In this document: positions 49,819 to 57,682 of the stretch, one piece after another
Numbering within the stretch: the first letter of the stretch is position 1
How the letters are laid out: each line of letters opens with the position of its first letter
Assembly (NCBI GenBank): GCA_900549485.1
Contig: UROG01000008.1
Span: 3,578-67,577 of the forward strand
DNA: 64,000 bases
From: an uncultured Eubacteriales bacterium
Lineage (GTDB): Bacteria > Bacillota > Clostridia > Oscillospirales > Oscillospiraceae
Direction of reading: 5' to 3'
Notes under the pieces: model-generated
Databases searched by the model: none
What the model saw: only the letters and a program-made list of their open reading frames with translations
What the model was told of the DNA's origin: nothing
Translations under genes and position numbers: made by a program

Positions 49819-51060
49819 TTATTTTTCGATTATCTTTTTGAGCTTTGCGTAACGGGGCAGACCGTCTACCTTGGGAACATCGACCTCACCCTGAATAAGG
49901 GGAAGAATATAGTCGATGAACTCGTCCTTGAGGCCGTTGTGAGCGTCGTTGATCCATTCGATGGGAACCTTCTTTTCAGTGTTTGCGGCAAGTGTAAGAG
50001 GCTCGGCAATGAAATTGCATGTGTATTTGCCGTCAACATAAGCTCTCTCGAATGCGACCATCTTGTCGGTTTCGCCCGCGACAGCCTTCTCAACGGCGAC
50101 TTTACCGGCGTTGAAGCTCTCGTTGACGTCGGTAAGAGAGGCGCAGTGAGCAGCGCATCTCTGAAGAAGACTCAGCTCAATGCCGCGAACCTTGATGCCG
50201 GTATGCTCACCCAGCTTGCTTGCAAGCATTGCCGCCAGACCGCCCAGCTGCGCATGACCGAAGCCGTCCGTCGCGGAGGTCTTTGCCTCGGAAACAAAGC
50301 TTCCGTCAGCGTAATGGATGCCCTCGGAAACGACGACGAATACATGACCCTTTTCCTTGTGTACTCTGTCAACGTCGGCGATGAACTTGTCCATGTCAAA
50401 ATCCGTCTCGGGGAGGTAGATAAGATCGGGACCGCAGCCGTAATGCGTTGCCAGAGCCGCGCTTGCGGTCAGCCAGCCGGCGTGTCTGCCCATTGCTTCA
50501 ACAACGGTGATCATGGGCTTGTCGTAAACGTGCATATCCTTGCTGATCTCCATGCAGGAAGTAGCAATGAACTTAGCTGCGCTTGCAAAGCCGGGGCAGT
50601 GGTCGGTGCCGAAAAGGTCGTTGTCGATGGTCTTGGGAACGCCCATGACGCGGCACTCATAGCCGACGGACTGCATATACTTGCTTATCTTGTTGCAGGT
50701 ATCCATGGAGTCGTTTCCGCCGTTGTAGAAGAAGTAGCGGACATTGTATTTTTTGAATATCTCAAGAATACGCTTATAATCGGTGTCGTCCTTTGCGGGG
50801 TCGGCGATTTTGTACCTGCATGAGCCAAGCTCCGAAGAGGGGGTGTGCAGAAGGTAGCTCAGCTCGGTGGGGTCTTCAAGATCCATAACATAAAGCTTGT
50901 CGTCGAGTACGCCCCTGATACCGTGGGCAGCGCCGTAAACCCTTGTTATCTCCTCCGCCTCAAGAGCGGTCTTGATAACGCCGTATGCGCTGGCATTGAT
51001 GACGGCGGTAGGACCGCCGGACTGACCGATGATGCATGAACCGATGAGTTTCTTATCCAT
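49819..51060 (-). CDS. Diphosphate-dependent 6-phosphofructokinase
   Basis: The 413-residue protein starts MDKKLIGSCIIGQSGGPTAV and has YNGGNDSMDT near residue 106, in which an aspartate follows the GGN at the phosphoryl-donor site, the mark of PPi-dependent enzymes. MGVPKTIDNDLFGTD near residue 139 is conserved. It interconverts fructose 6-phosphate and fructose 1,6-bisphosphate reversibly with PPi. Start at 51060 has GGAGGACTC; an ATG twelve codons earlier lacks one. The convergent genes nearby are fba (divergent) and tetR. The gene pair with fba points to glycolysis control. Confidence 0.88.
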   Translation of the reverse strand: MDKKLIGSCIIGQSGGPTAVINASAYGVIKTALEAEEITRVYGAAHGIRGVLDDKLYVMDLEDPTELSYLLHTPSSELGSCRYKIADPAKDDTDYKRILEIFKKYNVRYFFYNGGNDSMDTCNKISKYMQSVGYECRVMGVPKTIDNDLFGTDHCPGFASAAKFIATSCMEISKDMHVYDKPMITVVEAMGRHAGWLTASAALATHYGCGPDLIYLPETDFDMDKFIADVDRVHKEKGHVFVVVSEGIHYADGSFVSEAKTSATDGFGHAQLGGLAAMLASKLGEHTGIKVRGIELSLLQRCAAHCASLTDVNESFNAGKVAVEKAVAGETDKMVAFERAYVDGKYTCNFIAEPLTLAANTEKKVPIEWINDAHNGLKDEFIDYILPLIQGEVDVPKVDGLPRYAKLKKIIEK

Positions 51061-51104
51061 TTGAGAGTCCTCCGAAAATTTTTGTATTTTAGGCAATATA
51101 CTTA

Positions 51105-51133
51105 TTGATTCTGTCGCACATTGAGGATATAAT
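51105..51133 (+). promoter_or_regulatory. Sigma-A promoter for fba
   Basis: TTGATT at 51105-51110 and TATAAT at 51128-51133, 17 bases apart. Confidence 0.75.
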
Positions 51134-51205
51134 ATTCAACGGAATTTGTAAATATACTATTTGTACAAATTTTAATTTCACCAATGTTTGGAAGGGAGAA
51201 TTTTT

Positions 51206-52141
51206 ATGCCATTAGTAACAACCAAAGAAATGTTTGAAAAAGCCTATAAGGGCGGATATGCCATCGGTGCATTCAATGTAAATAATATGGAGATAGTTCA
51301 GGGCATCACCGAGGCGGCGAAAGAGGTCAACGCACCTCTTATCCTTCAGGTGTCCAAGGGTGCGCGTGCATACGCAAACCATACTTATCTCATAAAGCTC
51401 GTCGAGGCGGCCATTCAGGAGACGGGTCTGCCCATCGCGCTGCACCTTGACCACGGCAGTGATTTCGAGCTGTGCAAGTCCTGCATTGACGGCGGCTTTT
51501 CTTCCGTTATGATCGACGCATCCGGCAAGCCCTTTGAAGAAAACATCGCAATTACCAGAAAGGTAGTTGAGTATGCACATGACCACGGCGTTGTCGTCGA
51601 GGCTGAGCTTGGCACGCTGGCGGGCATCGAGGATGAGGTCAAAGTTTCCGCTGAGGACAGCTCATACACCCGCCCCGAAGACGTTCAGGAATTTGTCGAG
51701 AGAACAGGCTGCGACTCCCTTGCAATCGCAATAGGCACCTCCCACGGCGCATACAAGTTCAAGCCCGGCACCGACCCCAAGCTGAGATTTGATATACTTG
51801 AAGACGTCGAGAAGAGACTGCCCGGATTCCCGATCGTTCTCCACGGCGCTTCCTCCGTTCCTCAGGAATTTGTCAGGATCATCAACGAAAACGGCGGAAA
51901 GATGCCCGGCGCTATCGGCGTTCCCGAGGATCAGCTCCGCAAGGCCGCTTCCATGGCCGTCTGCAAGATCAACATTGACTCCGACCTCCGTCTTGCAATG
52001 ACCGCAACTATCCGTAAGTACTTCAACGAGCATCCCGATCATTTCGACCCGCGTCAGTATCTTGCGCCCGCACGCGAGGCAATCAAGCAGATGGTAAAGC
52101 ATAAGATCGTTGACGTTCTCGGCTGCGACGGAAAAGCATAA
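51206..52141 (+). CDS. fba: Class II fructose-1,6-bisphosphate aldolase
   Basis: The 311-residue protein has the zinc ligand region LHLDHGSDFELC near residue 80, the glycolytic motifs GTSHGAYKF and LHGASSVPQEF near residues 175-220, and NIDSDLRLAMTATIR near residue 265. It cleaves fructose 1,6-bisphosphate. AGGGAGAATT precedes the ATG at 51206. It is divergent from the PPi-type phosphofructokinase, so the two likely share control. Confidence 0.95.
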   Translation: MPLVTTKEMFEKAYKGGYAIGAFNVNNMEIVQGITEAAKEVNAPLILQVSKGARAYANHTYLIKLVEAAIQETGLPIALHLDHGSDFELCKSCIDGGFSSVMIDASGKPFEENIAITRKVVEYAHDHGVVVEAELGTLAGIEDEVKVSAEDSSYTRPEDVQEFVERTGCDSLAIAIGTSHGAYKFKPGTDPKLRFDILEDVEKRLPGFPIVLHGASSVPQEFVRIINENGGKMPGAIGVPEDQLRKAASMAVCKINIDSDLRLAMTATIRKYFNEHPDHFDPRQYLAPAREAIKQMVKHKIVDVLGCDGKA

Positions 52142-52170
52142 TAACCGGCTGAATTTATCAGGGCGGCGCT

Positions 52171-52214
52171 GTACGGCGCGGCGGGAGCAAATGCCGCGCA
52201 CGTACGGCGCGGCG
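52171..52214 (+). repeat. Direct repeat of GTACGGCGCGGCG downstream of fba
   Basis: The 13-mer GTACGGCGCGGCG occurs at 52171-52183 and 52202-52214. The region folds into a GC-rich structure that could end fba transcription; no T run follows. Confidence 0.5.
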
Positions 52215-52248
52215 CTGCCTTAAAACTTCTGAAAGCGAGGGAGAGATA

Positions 52249-53886
52249 ATGCACAAATATCGGGGCGGAAACGGCAAAGCATCCGGAAAAGACCCAATGG
52301 CATTTGACACGCTTCTGATCATCAGACTTGTTGCCGCGTCGCTGATATTTGCGGCGGCTCTTGTGCTTGGAAATCTGCCCGGTTTTGTAAGCGTTATCCT
52401 CCTTGTGCTTTCCGCTGTTGTCGCGGGATACGATATAGCGCTTGACGCCGTTTCGGATTTTTCTGACAGGGATTTTTTCTCGACGTCGGTCGTCGTGACG
52501 GCGATAACGGTCGTTTCATGTATAATCGGCTTCCCGGCCGAGGCGGCGGCTCTTGTGCTCCTATATCAGATAGGGCTTATCCTCGTTTCCTATGCGGAGG
52601 AGAAAAGCAGGCTTTCCGCCATCGGATTACTGCGCTACCATGAAAACAGCGTTTCGGAAACAGTCGCCAAAATCGTCTTCCGGGACGGCGCAGGTCATAC
52701 GGGACTTGAAGATTCAATACGTGAAAGCGCCGGCTTCGTACTGAAGATCGGTATGATAATAGGCGCTTTATATGCAGTCATTACGCCCCTTTTTACAAAC
52801 AATACCTTTACGGTTTCAATACACCGCGCCATTACGATCATTCTGATTTCGACACCGATGTCGGTCGTTATTTCCATGCCGACTGCGGGGATAATGGGGA
52901 TGTGCTTCAGCGCGGAATACGGCGTTATTTTCGGCAGTGCGGCCGTTATGGAGCGCTGTGCCGGAGCAAAGACGGTTCTTTTTGACAATGCAGGCGTCTT
53001 TTTCCGGGAGGATTCGGCGGACATCAGGATCATGCCGGAGCTTATTGATAAAAAAACGTTTCTTACCTTTGCCGCGCATGTCCTTTATTACTCGGGGCAG
53101 CCCGAGGCAAAAGCAATTCTGCATGCCTTTTCTTCGGAGTGCCGGCTTGAGCTTATAAAAAACTTTGCCGACCATCCCGGTTATGGTGCGGAAGCCGATA
53201 TAGCGGATAATCATGTGCTTATCGGGACGCGGGAATTTTTTGATTCCCGGGGCATTGATATAAAATCATCCGACAGTGATGAGCGACGATTTCATATGAC
53301 GATAGCCGGAAGGTACGTCGGCTGCTTTACGGTCAGCTTTCCGGTGCTCGAGGGCGGAGAGAATATAGTCGCAGGACTTAAAGAAAACGGAGTGAGCAGA
53401 TGCGTTCTGCTGTGTGAGGAGAGCGACGGCGAAAGCAGAAGAACCGCCGATGAGCTTGATTTCCGCGAAGTATACGGAGAATGTGACAGCGAGAGAAAGT
53501 ACAGGATCGTCAAGGATATTTCAGACTCCGTAAAAGGCAGTTCGGTTTTCGTTTATGCGGATGGCGCTGAGATGCACAGTGCGGCGGACGTTGATATGCA
53601 TGTGAGTAAAGAAACAAGCTTTGCCGATGCAATGATTCTGCCTGATTGTATAGTAAATATTCCGTTTGCATTCAGCGTGTGCAGAAGAGTACGTGAAATT
53701 GCGGTTGAAAATGCCGTTTTTGTGTTTGTTGTCAAAGCAATCCTTATTTTTTTGAGTATAATCGGATATTGCAATCTATGGTTTGCGATATTCATTGATA
53801 TGGTTGCCGCTGTCGGTACGATTCTTAATACCGTGAGGGTCACGGGACCTTCGCTGATCTCACGGTTTATGGAGCGGGACAACTGA
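52249..53886 (+). CDS. P-type ATPase-like membrane protein lacking catalytic motifs (pseudo-ATPase)
   Basis: The 545-residue protein has the outline of a P1B-type metal ATPase: about six membrane helices, a helix with STPMS where CPC or SPC would bind metal, a phosphorylation-site-like FDNAGVF in place of DKTGT, QPEAKAI in place of HPxAxAI, and YADGAEMHSAADV in place of GDGxNDxPAL. The aspartate of the first motif is kept but the lysine, threonine and glycine residues needed for phosphorylation are gone, and no N-terminal metal domain is present. It cannot be an ordinary pump. It ends in a terminator. Function may be regulatory or a subunit of another transporter, which is speculation. Confidence 0.72.
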   Translation: MHKYRGGNGKASGKDPMAFDTLLIIRLVAASLIFAAALVLGNLPGFVSVILLVLSAVVAGYDIALDAVSDFSDRDFFSTSVVVTAITVVSCIIGFPAEAAALVLLYQIGLILVSYAEEKSRLSAIGLLRYHENSVSETVAKIVFRDGAGHTGLEDSIRESAGFVLKIGMIIGALYAVITPLFTNNTFTVSIHRAITIILISTPMSVVISMPTAGIMGMCFSAEYGVIFGSAAVMERCAGAKTVLFDNAGVFFREDSADIRIMPELIDKKTFLTFAAHVLYYSGQPEAKAILHAFSSECRLELIKNFADHPGYGAEADIADNHVLIGTREFFDSRGIDIKSSDSDERRFHMTIAGRYVGCFTVSFPVLEGGENIVAGLKENGVSRCVLLCEESDGESRRTADELDFREVYGECDSERKYRIVKDISDSVKGSSVFVYADGAEMHSAADVDMHVSKETSFADAMILPDCIVNIPFAFSVCRRVREIAVENAVFVFVVKAILIFLSIIGYCNLWFAIFIDMVAAVGTILNTVRVTGPSLISRFMERDN

Positions 53887-53905
53887 TAAATGTAGGGCAA
53901 ACAGG

Positions 53906-53945
53906 GAGCAAGTGGACTTTTTTCGCACTTGCTCTTGTTTTTTTT
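53906..53945 (+). terminator. Terminator after the P-type ATPase-like gene
   Basis: GAGCAAGTG pairs with CACTTGCTC, then a run of eight T. Confidence 0.9.
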
Positions 53946-54055
53946 CTGACTGTTTGTTATACTGAAAACTAACAATCAGTTGATAAGACCACACACGGTT
54001 CTGACAGTCTCGACGTAGATCAGCTTATCTGAAGTACTGATAAAACAGTATTGAA

Positions 54056-54107
54056 GCAATATATAAAAAGCAATATATAAAAAGCAATATATAAAAAGCA
54101 ATATATA
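54056..54107 (+). repeat. 14-bp tandem repeat, four units, upstream of the M50 protease gene
   Basis: The unit GCAATATATAAAAA is repeated nearly four times in the upstream region of the M50 protease gene, ending about 18 bases before its probable start. Each unit contains TATATA. Copy number could change by slippage and alter promoter strength or leader length. Confidence 0.75.
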
Positions 54108-54124
54108 GACAGAAAAAATGTTTC

Positions 54125-54829
54125 TTGGAAGTGGTAAGTATTTCGGCGTTGAAATCAATATGGGAAGGGTTTGACTTCAGATATCTGATGAGCATTCTCC
54201 TTGCCGTTGTTCCATCTGTGCTGTGCATAACCCTTCATGAGCTGAGCCACGGGTACACGGCGTATTTTCTGGGCGACGACACCGCGAAACGGAGCGGAAG
54301 ACTTACGCTCAACCCATTGAAGCATCTCGACCCTGTGGGCCTGCTCATGCTTGCGGTTTTTCATGTAGGCTGGGCAAAGCCCGTGCCGGTCAATATGTTC
54401 AGGTTTAAAAATCCAAAGCGCGGCATGGCGATAACCGCGCTTGCCGGTCCGGTTTCCAATCTGGTCATTGCAGTCGTGTTCATGTTCTTGTACGGCCTTT
54501 TTTACATCCCGCTGAGAGATTCTGCGGCAGGGAGTTATTTTTTGACCATGCTGCAGCTTACGGTTTATATAAGTCTCGGTCTCGCCATATTCAACTTTAT
54601 ACCGATCCCGCCTCTTGACGGGTCAAAAGTGCTCTTCTCGCTCATGAGCGACGAAAGCTATATAAAGCTTATGCGCTATGAGAAATACGGTTCACTGCTG
54701 ATGCTTGCGCTTGTCGCCAGCGGTATTCTCGGAAAGCCTCTCACGGCGCTGATTGACGGCGCGTTTGACCTTATGCTGCCGGTGGCTCAGGCGGGCTGCG
54801 ATATTGTCTTTTATCTCTTCTATAAGTGA
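54125..54829 (+). CDS. Site-2-type M50 metalloprotease
   Basis: The 234-residue membrane protein has the zinc motif HELSHGYTAYF near residue 38 and, in the C-terminal membrane part, NFIPIPPLDGSKVL near residue 157, the two catalytic blocks of the short SpoIVFB/YwhC-like M50 group. It cuts membrane-bound substrates within the lipid bilayer. The start is uncertain: TTG at 54125 fits the length, but the ribosome binding site is poor and later in-frame starts are possible. It is the first gene of a run with scpA, scpB and the DUF2953 and ytfJ genes. Confidence 0.85.
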   Translation: MEVVSISALKSIWEGFDFRYLMSILLAVVPSVLCITLHELSHGYTAYFLGDDTAKRSGRLTLNPLKHLDPVGLLMLAVFHVGWAKPVPVNMFRFKNPKRGMAITALAGPVSNLVIAVVFMFLYGLFYIPLRDSAAGSYFLTMLQLTVYISLGLAIFNFIPIPPLDGSKVLFSLMSDESYIKLMRYEKYGSLLMLALVASGILGKPLTALIDGAFDLMLPVAQAGCDIVFYLFYK

Positions 54830-54836
54830 GCGTTCA

Positions 54837-55622
54837 ATGGACAATCCGAATTTTCATCTTGAGGGTGTGCTCAGGGAAAAAGGCGAGATGAGCGACTTTG
54901 AAGGTCCGCTCAGTCTTATTCTCATGCTGCTTTCAAAAAACAAAATAGAAATACGCGATATAAAGATCGCGGATATTCTCGACCAGTACATGGATTATCT
55001 TGCGCAGATGGAGAGCATGGATCTGGAAATAGCAAGCGAGTTTATCCAGATGGCGTCGCATCTGCTGTACATAAAGACGAAAACCCTTCTCAGCAACGAG
55101 GAAGAAGACGTTTCAGAGCTTGAGCTGCTGATGCAATCCCTTGAGCAGCTTAAAGCCAAGGATACGCTTTCTTCCGTTCAAGCCGTGCTGCCGGGGCTGA
55201 AAAAGCTTTCCGCAGAGGGGATGCTGTTCCATGTCAAGCGGCCAGAGCCGCTCAATCCTCTGTCCAAGGTATATGATTACCGCCATGAACCGGCCGATCT
55301 TCTTGAGGCGCTGCACTCGCTTTTTTTCCGCGGCGCCAGACATTCGGACGCAGATCAGCTGGACAGCGCCATCCCCCACAGGATAATATTCAGCATACGG
55401 GATAAGAGCCGTCAGATACTTGATATGCTGCGGCTCGGCGAAGTCGGCCTTAATGAGCTGTACCGCATCTGCCGGACAAGATCGGAGATCGTTGCGGCGT
55501 TTATGTCGGTGCTCGAGCTTTGCAGTATGGGGAGCATTGAGATCGAGAGAAAAGAAAATGACTATTCTCTGCGCTTTACCGGCGGAGATGTGGACGAAAT
55601 AATTGAAAAGATCGTGGAATAA
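54837..55622 (+). CDS. scpA: Segregation and condensation protein A
   Basis: The 261-residue protein has the ScpA kleisin N terminus FEGPLSLILMLLSKNKIEI near residue 16 and the C-terminal helix-turn-helix ELYRICRTRSEIVAAFMSVL near residue 216. ScpA links the Smc dimer and ScpB for chromosome segregation. I chose the ATG at 54837, after GTGAGCGTTCA; longer readings are not supported. It follows the M50 gene by seven bases. Its last base overlaps scpB. Confidence 0.93.
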   Translation: MDNPNFHLEGVLREKGEMSDFEGPLSLILMLLSKNKIEIRDIKIADILDQYMDYLAQMESMDLEIASEFIQMASHLLYIKTKTLLSNEEEDVSELELLMQSLEQLKAKDTLSSVQAVLPGLKKLSAEGMLFHVKRPEPLNPLSKVYDYRHEPADLLEALHSLFFRGARHSDADQLDSAIPHRIIFSIRDKSRQILDMLRLGEVGLNELYRICRTRSEIVAAFMSVLELCSMGSIEIERKENDYSLRFTGGDVDEIIEKIVE

Positions 55623-56236
55623 TGAGTGATTTATCTTCTGCCATTGAGGCTATTCTGTTTGCGGCTGGAGAGGCTTTTTCGATAAGCCGGATGTCCCTGA
55701 TATTGGGCGCTGACGTCAAAGAGGTGGAGCTTGCGGCGGCGTTTCTTCAGAATGAATATAAAGAAAACAGGCGTGGAATGCGGATACTCAGGCTTGACGA
55801 TAAGCTTCAGATGTGCTCATCTCCCGAGTATGCGCAGATAATCAGTCTTGCAATGGAGCAGAGAAAGCCGCCGGCGCTGTCGCAGAGCGCGCTTGAAACG
55901 CTTGCCGTCGTCGCCTATTTTCAGCCTGTAACAAGGGCTTATATAGATCAGGTGCGGGGCGTTGACAGCTCGTATACGGTAAGCTCCCTTGCAGAGAGAG
56001 GGCTGATCGAAATATGCGGCAAGCTTGACGTTCCGGGAAGACCGGCGATTTTCAGAACGACCGATGTTTTTCTGAGGACGATGGGAATAAGCTCACTCGA
56101 CGAGCTTCCGGAGCTTCCTGATATGAATACAAACGATGGCGTGGACAAACTTAAAAGCGAAATAGAGCGCCTGCGCAGCGGTGATTATCATCAGATCACC
56201 ATAAACGACCTGCCGGAAAACAAGGATGAGGAGTGA
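55622..56236 (+). CDS. scpB: Segregation and condensation protein B
   Basis: The 204-residue protein has two winged helices; ALSQSALETLAVVAYFQPVT near residue 82 and the GVDSSYTVSSLAERGLIE stretch near residue 112 are the conserved ScpB blocks. With ScpA it regulates the Smc condensin. The ATG overlaps the scpA stop (ATAATGAG). A short acidic C-terminal tail follows. Confidence 0.93.
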   Translation: MSDLSSAIEAILFAAGEAFSISRMSLILGADVKEVELAAAFLQNEYKENRRGMRILRLDDKLQMCSSPEYAQIISLAMEQRKPPALSQSALETLAVVAYFQPVTRAYIDQVRGVDSSYTVSSLAERGLIEICGKLDVPGRPAIFRTTDVFLRTMGISSLDELPELPDMNTNDGVDKLKSEIERLRSGDYHQITINDLPENKDEE

Positions 56237-56241
56237 TGTGA

Positions 56242-57000
56242 TTGGTTGCCCTGATAATTCTGGGAATAATAGCGTTGATAATTACAATTATTATGCTTGT
56301 CCCGATAGGCGCGGATATCGCATATGAAGGCGGCGAATTGAGAGTGTCGGCAAAGGCAGCCGGCGTTCTTTTTCAGATTTTTCCGAAAAATCCGGAGGAT
56401 GAGTCAAAGCCCCATAAAGAAAAAAAGCCGAAGAAGGAAAAGAAACCTGAGAAGACTGAAAACGGAGAAAAAAAGCCGGGCAAAAAAATCAATCTGGACT
56501 TCACGTTCGATGAAATAATGACGCTCCTGAAAAAAGTCCTTAACGGTTTTGGAATACTCGGAAAAAAATTCAGAGTGGACAGATTCCTTCTGGATTACAC
56601 TGCGGGCGGGGATGACCCGTATCAGACAGCTGTGGTTTTCGGGAATGTCAACGCAGCGCTGAACATTCTTGCACCGATCTGTGCTCAGCGTTTCGATGTA
56701 AACGATCTGTATGTCCGCACGGATGTTGATTTTACCTCGGAAAAAACCGTACTTGATTTCGGAATAGCGCTTACGATCCGTATCGGCGCGATATTCCGTA
56801 TGGTATTTGCAATTTTATTCGGCGCTCTCGGCGTCCTCATCAGAAATAAGCTGAGACACCTGAAAGAAAAGCTTGCGCGGAAGCTGCGCGGCGAAAAAGA
56901 TGAGCCCTCTGAACAAATTACTGAAAACGATATTACTGAAAACGATATAACAGATAGCAGCATACAGCAGGAAGAAAGGATTGACAAAAATGGAAAATAA
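56242..57000 (+). CDS. DUF2953 family protein
   Basis: The 252-residue protein starts with a membrane segment (LIILGIIALIITIIMLVPIG), then a lysine- and proline-rich linker (PHKEKKPKKEKKPEKTENG), a soluble beta-rich domain (about 95-175) and a second hydrophobic segment (FRMVFAILFGALGVLI). This is DUF2953, a sporulation-associated family in Clostridia that typically lies before ytfJ. Start is TTG at 56242 with GAGGAG. Function is unknown; its position with ytfJ suggests spore formation. Confidence 0.82.
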   Translation: MVALIILGIIALIITIIMLVPIGADIAYEGGELRVSAKAAGVLFQIFPKNPEDESKPHKEKKPKKEKKPEKTENGEKKPGKKINLDFTFDEIMTLLKKVLNGFGILGKKFRVDRFLLDYTAGGDDPYQTAVVFGNVNAALNILAPICAQRFDVNDLYVRTDVDFTSEKTVLDFGIALTIRIGAIFRMVFAILFGALGVLIRNKLRHLKEKLARKLRGEKDEPSEQITENDITENDITDSSIQQEERIDKNGK

Positions 57001-57373
57001 CCCTATCAGCAACCTTATGCAGAGTACGATGGAAAACGTAAAGAATATGCTCAAGGTCGATACCGTTGTCGGCGACCCGATAGTGACGCCGGACGGGATA
57101 ACGCTTGTGCCGATTTCAAAAGTCAGCGTTGCCTTTGGCGGCGGCGGAGTCGAATTCGGCGCAAAGAAGGAAGGGGCAGACAAACCGTATGGCGGCGGAA
57201 ACGCAACGGGCGTCAAGATCGAGCCTATCGGATTCCTTGTTATAAAAGAAGGTACGGTCAGAATGATCAATGTTATGCCTCCTGCGAGCAATACCGTTGA
57301 CAGGATCATTGACCTCGTTCCGCAGGTCATGGATCGCGTGGATGCTTTTATCGACAAGCAGAATAATAAATAA
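56990..57373 (+). CDS. ytfJ: Sporulation protein YtfJ/GerW
   Basis: The 127-residue protein has the GerW motif VGDPIVTPDGITLVPISKVS near residue 27 and the glycine-rich stretch VAFGGGGVEFGAKK near residue 48. Members are needed for spore germination in Bacillus and occur in all spore formers. The ATG at 56990 has GGAAGAAAGG upstream and overlaps the end of the DUF2953 gene. It is directly followed by the second copy of the dispersed repeat. Confidence 0.93.
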   Translation: MENNPISNLMQSTMENVKNMLKVDTVVGDPIVTPDGITLVPISKVSVAFGGGGVEFGAKKEGADKPYGGGNATGVKIEPIGFLVIKEGTVRMINVMPPASNTVDRIIDLVPQVMDRVDAFIDKQNNK

Positions 57374-57377
57374 CAGA

Positions 57378-57573
57378 CTGTCAAAAAACTATGTATTAAA
57401 GTCAGATAGCAGAGCAGCGGGGGAGCTTGAGGGGGCAAGGCACGCCTCAAAATGGATAAACCGCCGTCGAAAACCTTGATATACCAAGGCTTTCCGCCGA
57501 GCATTTTGAACTCTTTCAAAATGCTGTTGCCGAAAGCGCGGTCAAAAAAGTCCTTACAGGACTTTTTTGACAA
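57378..57573. repeat. Dispersed inverted-repeat element, copy 2 (about 196 bp)
   Basis: It begins CTGTCAAAAAA five bases after the ytfJ stop and ends TTTTTTGACA. It matches copy 1 at 39936 in length and most of its bases, including GGGGGAGCTTGAGGGGGCAA and GGATAAACCGCCGTCG. The right end hairpin, GTCAAAAAAGTCC and GGACTTTTTTGAC, could end ytfJ transcription. Confidence 0.82.
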
Positions 57574-57638
57574 GCTGAAATAAAGCAGGTGTTTTTTCAC
57601 CGCCGGTTTACAGACGGAATATTAAAAAAATTACTGTA

Positions 57639-57682
57639 AATAATAAGCACTGCCCGATAACAGAGGGGTGGTGCTTATTATT
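57639..57682 (+). promoter_or_regulatory. Perfect hairpin enclosing the start of the D,D-carboxypeptidase gene
   Basis: AATAATAAGCAC at 57639-57650 pairs exactly with GTGCTTATTATT at 57671-57682. The GTG at 57671 is in the stem and the GAGGGG ribosome binding site lies in the loop, so initiation may be hindered when it folds. Confidence 0.6.
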
